A stretch of 64,000 nt of DNA from Anoxybacillus sp050480245. Lineage in GTDB: Bacteria > Bacillota > Bacilli > Bacillales > Anoxybacillaceae. The stretch lies in assembly GCA_050480245.1 (NCBI GenBank), contig JBCNEQ010000019.1; one strand, 5' to 3'. Both the position numbers and the translations under genes were made by a program. Below are positions 1 to 7,600 of this stretch, in pieces. A model generated the notes under the pieces. That model did not search any database, was not told the DNA's origin, and saw only the letters and a list, made by a program, of their open reading frames with translations. Every line of letters begins with the position of its first letter. The first letter of the stretch is position 1.

Positions 1-272
1 AAGAACAGTGGGAGGAAGAGACGTTTACCGTTTCTTCTTTGCGCCTCGATGCGATTTTGGCCCAATGTTTCCGCATTTCGCGGCAAAAAGCGCAAGCGCT
101 CATTGACCAAAACTTCGTGAAAGTGAATTGGAAAACGGTTGACCAAGCTCATATGGAGTGCCAAGAAGGCGATTTATTGTCGCTGCGTGGGTATGGGCGC
201 TGCCGACTGCAAGCGATTGTCGGTCAAACAAAAAAAGAAAAATGGCGCATCGTTGTCGAAAAAGCAAAATAA
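1..272 (+). CDS. ylmH: YlmH-type S4-domain RNA-binding protein, C-terminal part only
   Basis: The reading frame is open from base 3 of the window and ends at TAA 270-272, so the start lies upstream and about the last 90 residues are visible. The visible part is an S4 RNA-binding fold: an SLRLDAILAQCFRISRQKAQ helix pair, then QNFVKVNWK and a basic C-terminal strand. In Bacillaceae this protein sits directly upstream of divIVA, in the cell-division gene neighbourhood, and its relatives bind stalled large ribosomal subunits. The gene directly downstream is divIVA, which supports the assignment. Any in-frame TTG or ATG inside the window is internal, not the start. Confidence 0.85.
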   Translation, partial: EQWEEETFTVSSLRLDAILAQCFRISRQKAQALIDQNFVKVNWKTVDQAHMECQEGDLLSLRGYGRCRLQAIVGQTKKEKWRIVVEKAK

Positions 273-335
273 AAGCAGGATTTCCGCAAAAGATGTCGAA
301 TAACCCGATACGTACATAAGATGGAGGTGGGCCGC

Positions 336-839
336 ATGCCGTTAACGCCGTTAGATATTCATAATAAAGAATTTAGCCGAGGCTTTCGCGGATATGATGA
401 AGATGAAGTAAACGAATTTTTAGATCAAGTGATTAAAGACTACGAAATGGTGTTGCGTGAAAAAAAGCAATTAGAAGAAAAAGTGAAAGAGCTGACAGAA
501 AAACTAGACTACTTTACAAATATTGAAGAAACGTTAAATAAATCGATTTTAATTGCGCAAGAAACAGCAGAAGAAGTGAAGCGAAACGCGCAAAAAGAAG
601 CGAAGCTCATCATTAAAGAAGCGGAAAAAAACGCGGATCGCATCATTAGCGAAGCGCTCGCCAAAACGCGGAAAATCGCGATGGAAGTCGAAGAATTAAA
701 ACGGCAAGCGAAAGTGTTTCGCAGTCGTTTTAAAATGTTAATTGAAGCGCAGCTCGATATGTTAAACAACGACGATTGGGATCATTTATTAGATTACAAG
801 CTCGACGATGAAGCGGTGCAAGAGATGACGGAGTCTTGA
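336..839 (+). CDS. divIVA: Cell division / polarity protein DivIVA
   Basis: Encodes about 167 residues. The N-terminus (PLTPLDIHNKEFSRGFRGYD, then EDEVNEFLDQV) is the conserved DivIVA membrane-binding head. The rest is a long Lys/Glu/Ala-rich coiled coil. DivIVA senses negatively curved membrane at septa and poles and places the Min system; in sporulating bacilli it also anchors chromosome origins at the poles. An in-frame ATG at 321 exists, but the Shine-Dalgarno GGAGGTGG at 323-330 lies just after it and about six bases before ATG 336, so 336 is the start. The stop codon overlaps the -35 box of the ileS promoter. Confidence 0.95.
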   Translation: MPLTPLDIHNKEFSRGFRGYDEDEVNEFLDQVIKDYEMVLREKKQLEEKVKELTEKLDYFTNIEETLNKSILIAQETAEEVKRNAQKEAKLIIKEAEKNADRIISEALAKTRKIAMEVEELKRQAKVFRSRFKMLIEAQLDMLNNDDWDHLLDYKLDDEAVQEMTES

Positions 840-865
840 CGAGCGGTGTTGTTATTGCCTATAAT
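836..865 (+). promoter_or_regulatory. SigA-type promoter of the ileS T-box transcript
   Basis: TTGACG at 836-841 and a perfect TATAAT at 860-865 are separated by 18 bp. The -35 box includes the divIVA stop codon TGA (837-839), so this promoter begins inside the previous gene. Transcription would start just before the T-box leader. Confidence 0.8.
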
Positions 866-884
866 ATCGAATACAGTTATACAT

Positions 885-1120
885 GAGAAAACGATGAAGG
901 GGACAGTAGTTCTTTCATCAGCTTATTTCAGCGAGCCGAGGGCGGTGGAAGCTCGGCATAAGCGAAGGAATGAAAATCACCCCGGAGTTCCGTGCCGAAC
1001 GATATAGTAGGCCACGGCGCGTCATTCCCGTTACGAATGTCGAGTGGGCTATGTTTACATAGTCAATAAGGGTGGTACCGCGAGACCTTCTCGTCCCTTT
1101 TGGGCATGAGAAGGTTTTTT
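885..1120 (+). promoter_or_regulatory. Isoleucine T-box riboswitch (tRNA-sensing leader) of ileS
   Basis: Stem I can be drawn with GGGG 899-902 pairing CCCC 980-983, the AGTAG motif after the 5' strand, and TTTCAT pairing ATGAAA. The specifier loop presents ATC at 976-978 followed by A, an isoleucine codon. The T-box sequence AGGGTGGTACCGCG lies at 1069-1082. A terminator follows, ACCTTCTC 1085-1092 pairing GAGAAGGT 1108-1115, then a T run. Uncharged tRNA-Ile should pair with both specifier and T-box, stabilise the antiterminator and let transcription enter ileS. This is the known regulation of the family and fits the downstream gene. Confidence 0.93.
1085..1120 (+). terminator. Regulated terminator of the ileS T-box
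   Basis: An 8-bp stem ACCTTCTC/GAGAAGGT is followed by TTTTTT at 1115-1120. Its 5' arm overlaps the 3' end of the T-box region, so it is mutually exclusive with the antiterminator. Confidence 0.9.
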
Positions 1121-1142
1121 ATTTACATGAAAAGGAGGTCAC

Positions 1143-3902
1143 ATGATGGATTACAAAGATACGTTATTAATGCCAAAGACCGATTTCCCGATGCGTGGAA
1201 ATCTTCCACAACGTGAACCACAAATACAAGCAAAATGGGATGAAATGGACATTTACCGTAAAGTGCAAGAGCGTACGAAAGATCGTCCGCTGTTTGTGCT
1301 GCATGATGGACCGCCGTATGCGAACGGCGACATTCATATGGGCCATGCGCTCAATAAAATTTTAAAAGACTTTATCGTTCGCTATAAGTCAATGAGCGGC
1401 TATTGTGCTCCGTACGTACCGGGCTGGGATACGCACGGCTTGCCAATTGAAACGGCGCTGACGAAAAATAAAGGCGTCAATCGGAAAGAAATGAGCGTTG
1501 CGGAATTCCGCAAGCTATGTGAGCAATATGCATACGAGCAAATCGATCGCCAGCGTGAGCAGTTTAAACGACTTGGTGTGCGCGGCGATTGGGACAATCC
1601 TTACATTACGTTAACGCCAGAATACGAGGCACAACAAATTAAAGTATTTGGCGAAATGGCGAAAAAAGGATTAATTTATAAAGGACTAAAACCGGTCTAT
1701 TGGTCTCCATCGAGCGAATCGGCGCTTGCCGAAGCCGAAATCGAATATAAAGATAAACGCTCACCGTCCATTTACGTCGCTTTTCCTGTCAAAGACGGAA
1801 AAGGAGTGCTTGATGGCGATGAAAAAATCGTCATTTGGACGACGACGCCATGGACGATTCCAGCGAACTTAGGTATCGCTGTTCATCCAGAGTTGCAATA
1901 TAGCGTCGTTGAGGCAGACGGTGGCAAATATGTCGTTGCATCCGAGTTATTACAATCGGTGCAAAAAGAAATCGGCTGGGAACATGTAACCGTATTAAAA
2001 ACAGTAAAAGGAAGCGAACTCGAATACGTCGTTGCGAAACATCCGTTTTACGACCGCGATTCGCTCGTCATTTGTGGCGAACACGTCACAACGGATGCCG
2101 GAACCGGTTGCGTTCATACGGCTCCAGGACACGGGGAAGACGACTTTATCGTCGGTCAAAAATACGGCCTCGGTGTTCTTTGCCCTGTCGATGAGCGCGG
2201 CTATATGACGGAAGAAGCGCCAGGGTTTGCCGGCATGTTTTACGATGACGCAAACAAAGCGATTACAGAAAAGTTACAAGAAGTAGGTGCTTTATTAAAA
2301 CTATCGTTTATTACGCACTCGTATCCGCACGACTGGCGCACGAAGCAACCGACAATTTTCCGTGCGACAGCTCAATGGTTTGCGTCCATCGACAAAATTC
2401 GCGAGCAATTATTGAAAGCTGTCGAAGAAACGAAATGGGTGCCAGCATGGGGCGAAATTCGCATCCACAACATGATTCGCGATCGTGGCGACTGGTGCAT
2501 TTCGCGCCAACGTGCGTGGGGCGTACCGATTCCAGTCTTTTATGCGGAAAACGGTGAACCGATTATTACAGACGAAACGATTGAACACGTATCGAACTTG
2601 TTCCGCCAATACGGTTCAAACGTTTGGTTTGAACGCGAAGCAAAAGATTTACTTCCAGAAGGGTTTACGCATCCAGGCAGCCCGAACGGACGGTTTACGA
2701 AAGAAACGGACATTATGGACGTATGGTTCGACTCTGGTTCTTCTCATCAGGCGGTATTGGAAGAACGCGATGATTTACAACGGCCAGCAGACCTTTATTT
2801 AGAAGGGTCCGACCAATATCGCGGCTGGTTTAACTCGTCGCTTTCCACCGCTGTTGCGGTTACCGGAAAAGCGCCGTATAAAGGCGTATTAAGCCACGGA
2901 TTCGTACTAGATGGCGAAGGACGAAAAATGAGCAAATCGCTTGGCAACGTCGTCGTGCCTGCGAAAGTGATGGAACAGCTCGGTGCCGACATTTTGCGCC
3001 TTTGGGTTGCTTCTGTCGACTATCAAGCAGACGTGCGCATTTCTGATAACATTTTAAAACAAGTGGCAGAAGTGTACCGCAAAATTCGCAACACGTTCCG
3101 CTTTATGCTCGGTAACTTGTTCGATTTCAATCCTGCGGAACATACGGTAGCGGTCGATCAATTGCGCGAAGTTGACCGATACATGCTCATTAAATTAAAT
3201 CGTCTCATCGACAAAGTAAAACAAGCATATGAAACGTATGAATTTGCGACGATTTATCATGAAGTGAACAACTTCTGTACCGTTGATTTAAGCGCGTTTT
3301 ACTTCGACTTCTCAAAAGACGTGTTGTACATCGAAGCGGCAAATAATCATGAACGTCGTTCGATTCAAACGGTGTTGTATGAAACGCTTGTTGCGTTGAC
3401 GAAACTTGTTGCGCCGATTTTACCGCATACGGCAGATGAAGTATGGTCATACATCCCGCATGTAAAAGAAGAAAGCGTGCAGCTTGTCGATATGCCGGAA
3501 GCGGTGCATATTGATGATGCAGATCGCATCGTTGCGAAATGGGATGCGTTTATGGAATTGCGCGATGAAGTATTAAAAGCACTAGAAGTGGCGCGCAATG
3601 AAAAACTTATCGGTAAGTCGCTTACTGCGCATGTCATTTTATATCCGACAGACGAAACGAAAGCGCTCATTGATTCGATTGAAGAAGATATGAAACAGCT
3701 ATTAATCGTTTCAGCATTTTCGATCGGCGGAACGTTTGCTGATGCACCGAGCGAGGCGCAAACGTTCACAAAAACAGCGATTGTCGTCAAACAAGCAGAA
3801 GGAAAAACGTGCGCGCGTTGCTGGGTTGTTACACCAACGGTAGGCGAAGATGCAGACCATCCAGAGCTATGTCCACGTTGTGTGGCCATTGTCAAGCAAT
3901 AA
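1143..3902 (+). CDS. ileS: Isoleucyl-tRNA synthetase
   Basis: A class I synthetase of about 919 residues that charges tRNA-Ile and edits mischarged valine. Visible motifs are the HIGH-type signature HMGH at about residues 65-68 after GPPYANGDI, the KMSKS loop at about 595-599, and a C-terminal zinc knuckle with Cys 890, 893, 910 and 913. The length is normal for the bacterial type. AGGAGGT at 1133-1139 precedes two adjacent in-frame ATGs (1143 and 1146); 1146 has the better spacing and 1143 is the longest. The T-box leader upstream couples expression to the tRNA-Ile charging level. B. subtilis has ylyA between ileS and lspA, and that gene is missing here. Confidence 0.98.
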   Translation: MMDYKDTLLMPKTDFPMRGNLPQREPQIQAKWDEMDIYRKVQERTKDRPLFVLHDGPPYANGDIHMGHALNKILKDFIVRYKSMSGYCAPYVPGWDTHGLPIETALTKNKGVNRKEMSVAEFRKLCEQYAYEQIDRQREQFKRLGVRGDWDNPYITLTPEYEAQQIKVFGEMAKKGLIYKGLKPVYWSPSSESALAEAEIEYKDKRSPSIYVAFPVKDGKGVLDGDEKIVIWTTTPWTIPANLGIAVHPELQYSVVEADGGKYVVASELLQSVQKEIGWEHVTVLKTVKGSELEYVVAKHPFYDRDSLVICGEHVTTDAGTGCVHTAPGHGEDDFIVGQKYGLGVLCPVDERGYMTEEAPGFAGMFYDDANKAITEKLQEVGALLKLSFITHSYPHDWRTKQPTIFRATAQWFASIDKIREQLLKAVEETKWVPAWGEIRIHNMIRDRGDWCISRQRAWGVPIPVFYAENGEPIITDETIEHVSNLFRQYGSNVWFEREAKDLLPEGFTHPGSPNGRFTKETDIMDVWFDSGSSHQAVLEERDDLQRPADLYLEGSDQYRGWFNSSLSTAVAVTGKAPYKGVLSHGFVLDGEGRKMSKSLGNVVVPAKVMEQLGADILRLWVASVDYQADVRISDNILKQVAEVYRKIRNTFRFMLGNLFDFNPAEHTVAVDQLREVDRYMLIKLNRLIDKVKQAYETYEFATIYHEVNNFCTVDLSAFYFDFSKDVLYIEAANNHERRSIQTVLYETLVALTKLVAPILPHTADEVWSYIPHVKEESVQLVDMPEAVHIDDADRIVAKWDAFMELRDEVLKALEVARNEKLIGKSLTAHVILYPTDETKALIDSIEEDMKQLLIVSAFSIGGTFADAPSEAQTFTKTAIVVKQAEGKTCARCWVVTPTVGEDADHPELCPRCVAIVKQ

Positions 3903-3909
3903 CACATAT

Positions 3910-3937
3910 CCCCCCTCGCTTTCAAGGGGGGATTATT
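3910..3937 (+). terminator. Hairpin after ileS
   Basis: CCCCCC (3910-3915) pairs GGGGGG (3926-3931), followed by an AT-rich, only partly T-rich tail. This is probably a partial terminator, because lspA begins 40 bases later with no clear promoter of its own. Confidence 0.6.
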
Positions 3938-3977
3938 TATGATAAAATGGAGAAGAATTTCGCTCTGGAGGGGTATG

Positions 3978-4466
3978 ATGTTATATTATTTGCTTGCTTT
4001 TGTCGTTATATTGATCGACCAATGGACGAAATGGCTTGTCGTTCGCTATATGGAATTAGGGGAAAGCATTCCAATTATTGAAAACGTGTTATACATTACA
4101 TCGCATCGCAATCGCGGAGCGGCATGGGGCATGTTGCAAGGGCAATTTTGGTTGTTTTATATCGTTACGGTTGTCGTTGTCGTCGGCATCGTCATATACA
4201 TTCAACGCTTGCAGCCTACGCAGCGGTTGCTTGGCATTGCGCTTGGACTTATGCTCGGTGGCGCGCTCGGCAACTTTATTGATCGCGTGTTTCGAAAAGA
4301 AGTTGTCGATTTTGTGCATACGTATATTTTCAATTATAGCTTCCCGATTTTTAACGTCGCCGATGCAGCATTGACAATCGGTGTTGCGCTCATGTTTATT
4401 TATACATGGACCGAAGAAAAACAACGAAAGGGAATGAGCGATGGAGCAAATTCAACTCACGATTGA
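3978..4466 (+). CDS. lspA: Lipoprotein signal peptidase (signal peptidase II)
   Basis: An integral membrane aspartyl protease of about 162 residues that removes the signal peptide from diacylglyceryl-modified prolipoproteins. Four hydrophobic segments are visible. The two catalytic aspartates lie in the conserved motifs GNFIDR and FNVADAALTIG, and the family SHRNRGAAWG segment is also present. An in-frame ATG at 3939 would add 13 polar residues. TGGAGGGG at 3966-3973 is placed for ATG 3978 (MLYYLLAF), which puts the first membrane helix at the N-terminus as in relatives. The 3' end overlaps rluD by 26 bases, suggesting coupled translation. Confidence 0.95.
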   Translation: MLYYLLAFVVILIDQWTKWLVVRYMELGESIPIIENVLYITSHRNRGAAWGMLQGQFWLFYIVTVVVVVGIVIYIQRLQPTQRLLGIALGLMLGGALGNFIDRVFRKEVVDFVHTYIFNYSFPIFNVADAALTIGVALMFIYTWTEEKQRKGMSDGANSTHD

Positions 4467-5352
4467 AGAACAACATGATGGGGAACGCATTGATAAAGTC
4501 ATTGCCGAATTAAATGAACAATGGTCGCGCTCCCAAGTACAACAATGGCTAAAAGAAGGCCGCGTGCTTGTCAACGGCAAAGCGGTGAAACCGAACTACA
4601 AATGCCATGTCGACGATGAAGTGGTCATTTCCATTCCTGACCCAGAACCGTTAGATGTTGAGCCGGAGCCGATTCCACTCGACATTTATTACGAAGATGC
4701 GGACGTGCTAGTTGTCAATAAGCCGCGCGGCATGGTCGTTCATCCAGCACCAGGGCATATGCACGGGACGCTTGTCAACGCATTGCTTGCTCATTGTAAA
4801 GACCTTTCAGGCATTAACGGCGTATTGCGCCCAGGCATCGTTCACCGCATTGATAAAGATACGTCTGGTTTATTAATGGTCGCAAAAAACGATTTGGCGC
4901 ACGAGTCGCTTGTGAATCAGCTTGTAAACAAAACGGTGACGCGCAAATACCAGGCGATCGTTCACGGCGTCATTCCACACGATTATGGGACAATTGATGC
5001 GCCGATCGGACGCGATCCGCGCGATCGACAAAGCATGGCCGTTGTTGAAAATGGGAAAGAAGCGGTGACGCATTTTCGCGTTCTTGAACGATTTGAACAT
5101 TATACGTTTTTGGAGTGTCAACTCGAAACAGGGCGAACGCATCAAATTCGGGTTCATATGAAATATATCGGCTATCCGCTTGCGGGTGACCCGAAATACG
5201 GTCCGCGCAAAACGCTACCGATTGATGGACAAGCGCTTCATGCCGGCGTATTAGGGTTTCATCACCCGCGCACAGGCGAATATTTGCAGTTTGAAGCCCC
5301 GATTCCTCATGAATTTGAACGATTGCTCGATATGTTGCGAAATAATCGTTGA
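4441..5352 (+). CDS. rluD: RluD-family 23S rRNA pseudouridine synthase (YlyB)
   Basis: 303 residues. An N-terminal S4 domain (about 10-75) is followed by the pseudouridine synthase catalytic domain. The signature HRIDKDTSGLLMVAK carries the catalytic aspartate at residue 138, and the later ETGRTHQIRVH motif is intact. Family members convert uridines of helix 69 in 23S rRNA to pseudouridine; the exact sites of this paralogue are inferred, not shown. It starts inside lspA. Its stop codon sits within the -35 box of the pyrimidine operon promoter. Confidence 0.92.
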   Translation: MEQIQLTIEEQHDGERIDKVIAELNEQWSRSQVQQWLKEGRVLVNGKAVKPNYKCHVDDEVVISIPDPEPLDVEPEPIPLDIYYEDADVLVVNKPRGMVVHPAPGHMHGTLVNALLAHCKDLSGINGVLRPGIVHRIDKDTSGLLMVAKNDLAHESLVNQLVNKTVTRKYQAIVHGVIPHDYGTIDAPIGRDPRDRQSMAVVENGKEAVTHFRVLERFEHYTFLECQLETGRTHQIRVHMKYIGYPLAGDPKYGPRKTLPIDGQALHAGVLGFHHPRTGEYLQFEAPIPHEFERLLDMLRNNR

Positions 5353-5377
5353 CAAACGAAACAAGGAAACGTAAAAT
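5349..5377 (+). promoter_or_regulatory. SigA-type promoter of the pyr operon
   Basis: A consensus TTGACA at 5349-5354 and TAAAAT at 5372-5377 are separated by 17 bp. The -35 box overlaps the rluD stop codon TGA (5350-5352). This should be the main promoter for all ten pyr genes, with later control by the three attenuators. Confidence 0.85.
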
Positions 5378-5395
5378 GAACTCAAGTGAACAAGG

Positions 5396-5490
5396 ACCTT
5401 TAAATTCAGTCCCGTGAGGCTGAGAAGGTGTCGGATCTAGGTGACGTATGCCTACATGCACCCTCTCGCCAAACGGTGAGAGGGCTTTTT
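5396..5490 (+). promoter_or_regulatory. PyrR-dependent attenuator 1 (before pyrR)
   Basis: The PyrR-binding anti-antiterminator has its lower stem ACCTT 5396-5400 / AAGGT 5425-5429 enclosing the loop AGTCCCGTGAGGCTG, which fits the known PyrR RNA motif. A terminator follows, CCCTCTC at 5461-5467 with GAGAGGG at 5478-5484, then TTTTT 5486-5490. With UMP bound, PyrR stabilises the first hairpin, frees the terminator and shuts off the operon. Confidence 0.92.
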
Positions 5491-5506
5491 GTATGGAGGT
5501 GGAACG

Positions 5507-6043
5507 ATGCAAAAGGCAATTGTATTAGACGAACAAGCGATTCGACGCGCGTTGACGCGCATTGCCCACGAGATTATTGAGCGCAATAAAGGCATCGATG
5601 GCTGTGTGCTCATCGGCATTAAAACGCGCGGCATTTACTTGGCAAAACGATTGGCGGAACGCATTGAACAAATTGAAGGAACGTCTATTCCTGTTGGTGA
5701 GTTAGACATTACATTGTACCGCGACGATTTAACGGTAAAAACAGCCGAACGTGAACCGCTTGTGAAAGGAACGGACGTCCCGTTTTCCGTTACGAATCAA
5801 AAAGTCATTTTAGTTGATGACGTATTATTTACAGGCCGAACGGTGCGTGCAGCAATGGATGCGGTGATGGATCTTGGGCGTCCTGCGCAAATTCAATTAG
5901 CTGTGCTCGTTGATCGCGGTCATCGCGAATTGCCGATTCGCGCCGATTTCGTCGGCAAAAACATTCCGACGTCAAGCTCGGAAATGATCGTCGTCGAATT
6001 AAAAGAAGTAGACGACACCGATCAAGTGAGCATACATGAATAA
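5507..6043 (+). CDS. pyrR: Bifunctional pyr operon attenuation protein / uracil phosphoribosyltransferase
   Basis: About 178 residues with a type I phosphoribosyltransferase fold. The PRPP-binding loop VILVDDVLFTGRTVRAA is clear. PyrR binds UMP or UTP and then the three leader RNAs in this operon, causing transcription termination; it also has weak uracil phosphoribosyltransferase activity. ATG 5507 follows GGAGGTGG (5495-5502), and an upstream in-frame ATG at 5489 sits in the terminator T run and is not credible. Attenuators both before and after the gene make PyrR autoregulatory. Confidence 0.97.
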   Translation: MQKAIVLDEQAIRRALTRIAHEIIERNKGIDGCVLIGIKTRGIYLAKRLAERIEQIEGTSIPVGELDITLYRDDLTVKTAEREPLVKGTDVPFSVTNQKVILVDDVLFTGRTVRAAMDAVMDLGRPAQIQLAVLVDRGHRELPIRADFVGKNIPTSSSEMIVVELKEVDDTDQVSIHE

Positions 6044-6047
6044 AGCA

Positions 6048-6138
6048 CCCTTTTTAAAGGCAGTCCAGCGAGGCTGACAAAGGGGATTCGTTTCCTATAC
6101 CCTCTTTGTGCCTTCGTACGGACAAAGAGGGTTTTTTA
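6048..6138 (+). promoter_or_regulatory. PyrR-dependent attenuator 2 (between pyrR and pyrP)
   Basis: The lower stem CCCTTT 6048-6053 / AAAGGG 6079-6084 encloses the PyrR loop AGTCCAGCGAGGCTG. The terminator is CCCTCTTTGT 6101-6110 pairing ACAAAGAGGG 6123-6132, then TTTTTT. The layout is the same as the first attenuator, so permease expression is reduced further when UMP is high. Confidence 0.92.
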
Positions 6139-6164
6139 TATAAATTGAGAAAGGGAGAGAGAAG

Positions 6165-7457
6165 ATGAACAAACCGGTATTAGACGTGAAAGATGTCCCT
6201 TCTTTTGGACAGCTTGTTACACTTAGTTTACAACATTTGTTTGCGATGTTTGGTGCAACGATTTTAGTGCCGTATTTAGTCGGATTAAGTCCAGCGATGG
6301 CGCTCATTTCCAGCGGACTCGGTACAATCGCCTTTTTGATTGTAACAAAATGGCAAGTCCCTGCGTACCTTGGCTCATCGTTTGCGTTTATTACGCCAAT
6401 TATTGCGGCAAAGGCAGCTGGTGGTCCGGGTGCGGCGATGATCGGCAGCTTTTTAGCGGGACTCGTATACGGGATCGTCGCTTTAGCAATTAAAAAAGCA
6501 GGTTATCGTTGGATCATGAATTTACTTCCGCCGATCGTTGTCGGTCCAGTCATTATCGTCATCGGCTTAGGATTAGCAAACGTCGCCGTCAACATGGCGA
6601 TGAACGGTCCAGACGGAAAATATAGTTTAACACACTTTTCCGTTGCGATCGTGACGCTCGCGGCAACGATTGTATTCTCGATTTTATCGCGAGGAATGTT
6701 TAGCCTTGTACCTGTCCTTATGGGCATTATCGTTGGCTACGTGTACGCGCTAGCTATCGGTGTCGTTGATTTATCAGGGGTGGCGAAAGCAAAATGGCTC
6801 GAAATGCCGGATTTCTTATTGCCGTTCGTTGATTATGACGTGCGTGTGACACTCGATATTGTGCTATTGATGGTGCCTGTCGCGATCGTCACTTTGTCTG
6901 AACATATCGGGCATCAGCTCGTATTAAGCAAAGTCGTTGGGCGCGACTATATTAAAGAACCAGGTTTACATCGCTCGATTTTCGGTGACGGATTAGCAAC
7001 GATGATTTCTGCGCTCATCGGCGGTCCGCCAAAGACGACATACGGTGAAAATATCGGGGTATTAGCGATTACGCGCGTATATAGCGTGTACGTGTTAGCT
7101 GGTGCAGCTGTCCTTGCGATTGTGTTCGGATTTTTCGGCAAAGTGACAGCGATCATTAGCTCGATTCCGACGCCGGTGATGGGCGGCGTATCCATCTTAT
7201 TGTTTGGGATTATCGCTTCTTCTGGCTTGCGCATGCTTGTCGACAGCAAAATTGATTTTGGCGACAAACGAAACTTAGTCATCTCATCGGTTATTCTTGT
7301 CATCGGCATCGGGGATGCGGTCATTAAAGTATCAGAGCAATTTGAAGTGCACGGCATGGCGCTTGCAGCAATCACAGGTATCGTCTTAAACCTCATTTTG
7401 CCTGGTCGTCCGAACGTGACAGATGGCGTATTTGAACAAAAACATGATGTCGTATAA
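6165..7457 (+). CDS. pyrP: Uracil permease (NCS2 family)
   Basis: 430 residues with about 12 to 14 hydrophobic segments throughout, typical of the nucleobase/ascorbate (NCS2) transporters. Recognisable pieces are FGATILVPYLVGL near the N-terminus and IGGPPKTTYGENIGVLA in the substrate-binding half. It imports uracil with protons for salvage. It lies between two PyrR attenuators, as in other bacilli. AAGGGAGAGAG just upstream serves as Shine-Dalgarno. Confidence 0.95.
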   Translation: MNKPVLDVKDVPSFGQLVTLSLQHLFAMFGATILVPYLVGLSPAMALISSGLGTIAFLIVTKWQVPAYLGSSFAFITPIIAAKAAGGPGAAMIGSFLAGLVYGIVALAIKKAGYRWIMNLLPPIVVGPVIIVIGLGLANVAVNMAMNGPDGKYSLTHFSVAIVTLAATIVFSILSRGMFSLVPVLMGIIVGYVYALAIGVVDLSGVAKAKWLEMPDFLLPFVDYDVRVTLDIVLLMVPVAIVTLSEHIGHQLVLSKVVGRDYIKEPGLHRSIFGDGLATMISALIGGPPKTTYGENIGVLAITRVYSVYVLAGAAVLAIVFGFFGKVTAIISSIPTPVMGGVSILLFGIIASSGLRMLVDSKIDFGDKRNLVISSVILVIGIGDAVIKVSEQFEVHGMALAAITGIVLNLILPGRPNVTDGVFEQKHDVV

Positions 7458-7458
7458 T

Positions 7459-7577
7459 ACACCTTTTAAAAGAAGTCCAGCGAGGCTTACAAAGGTGTGA
7501 TAGAGGAAATCCGTTCATTGAAACGGTCTCTTTCCTCATGCTTTCAAACACCTTGCCTCGCTCGGCAAGGTGTTTTT
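7459..7577 (+). promoter_or_regulatory. PyrR-dependent attenuator 3 (between pyrP and pyrB)
   Basis: The lower stem ACACCTTT 7459-7466 / AAAGGTGT 7491-7498 encloses the loop AGTCCAGCGAGGCTT. The terminator is CACCTTGCC 7549-7557 / GGCAAGGTG 7564-7572 with a following T run. An extra imperfect hairpin, GAGGAAA pairing TTTCCTC, lies between them and could be part of the antiterminator. Confidence 0.9.
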
Positions 7578-7600
7578 TTACTAAAAAGGAGGAGTTTTAT

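Noticed and set aside
3365..3925. Minus-strand open frame of 186 codons over the end of ileS
   Set aside because: Ser/Thr/Cys-rich nonsense composition, antisense to the zinc-binding tail of ileS, no start signals.
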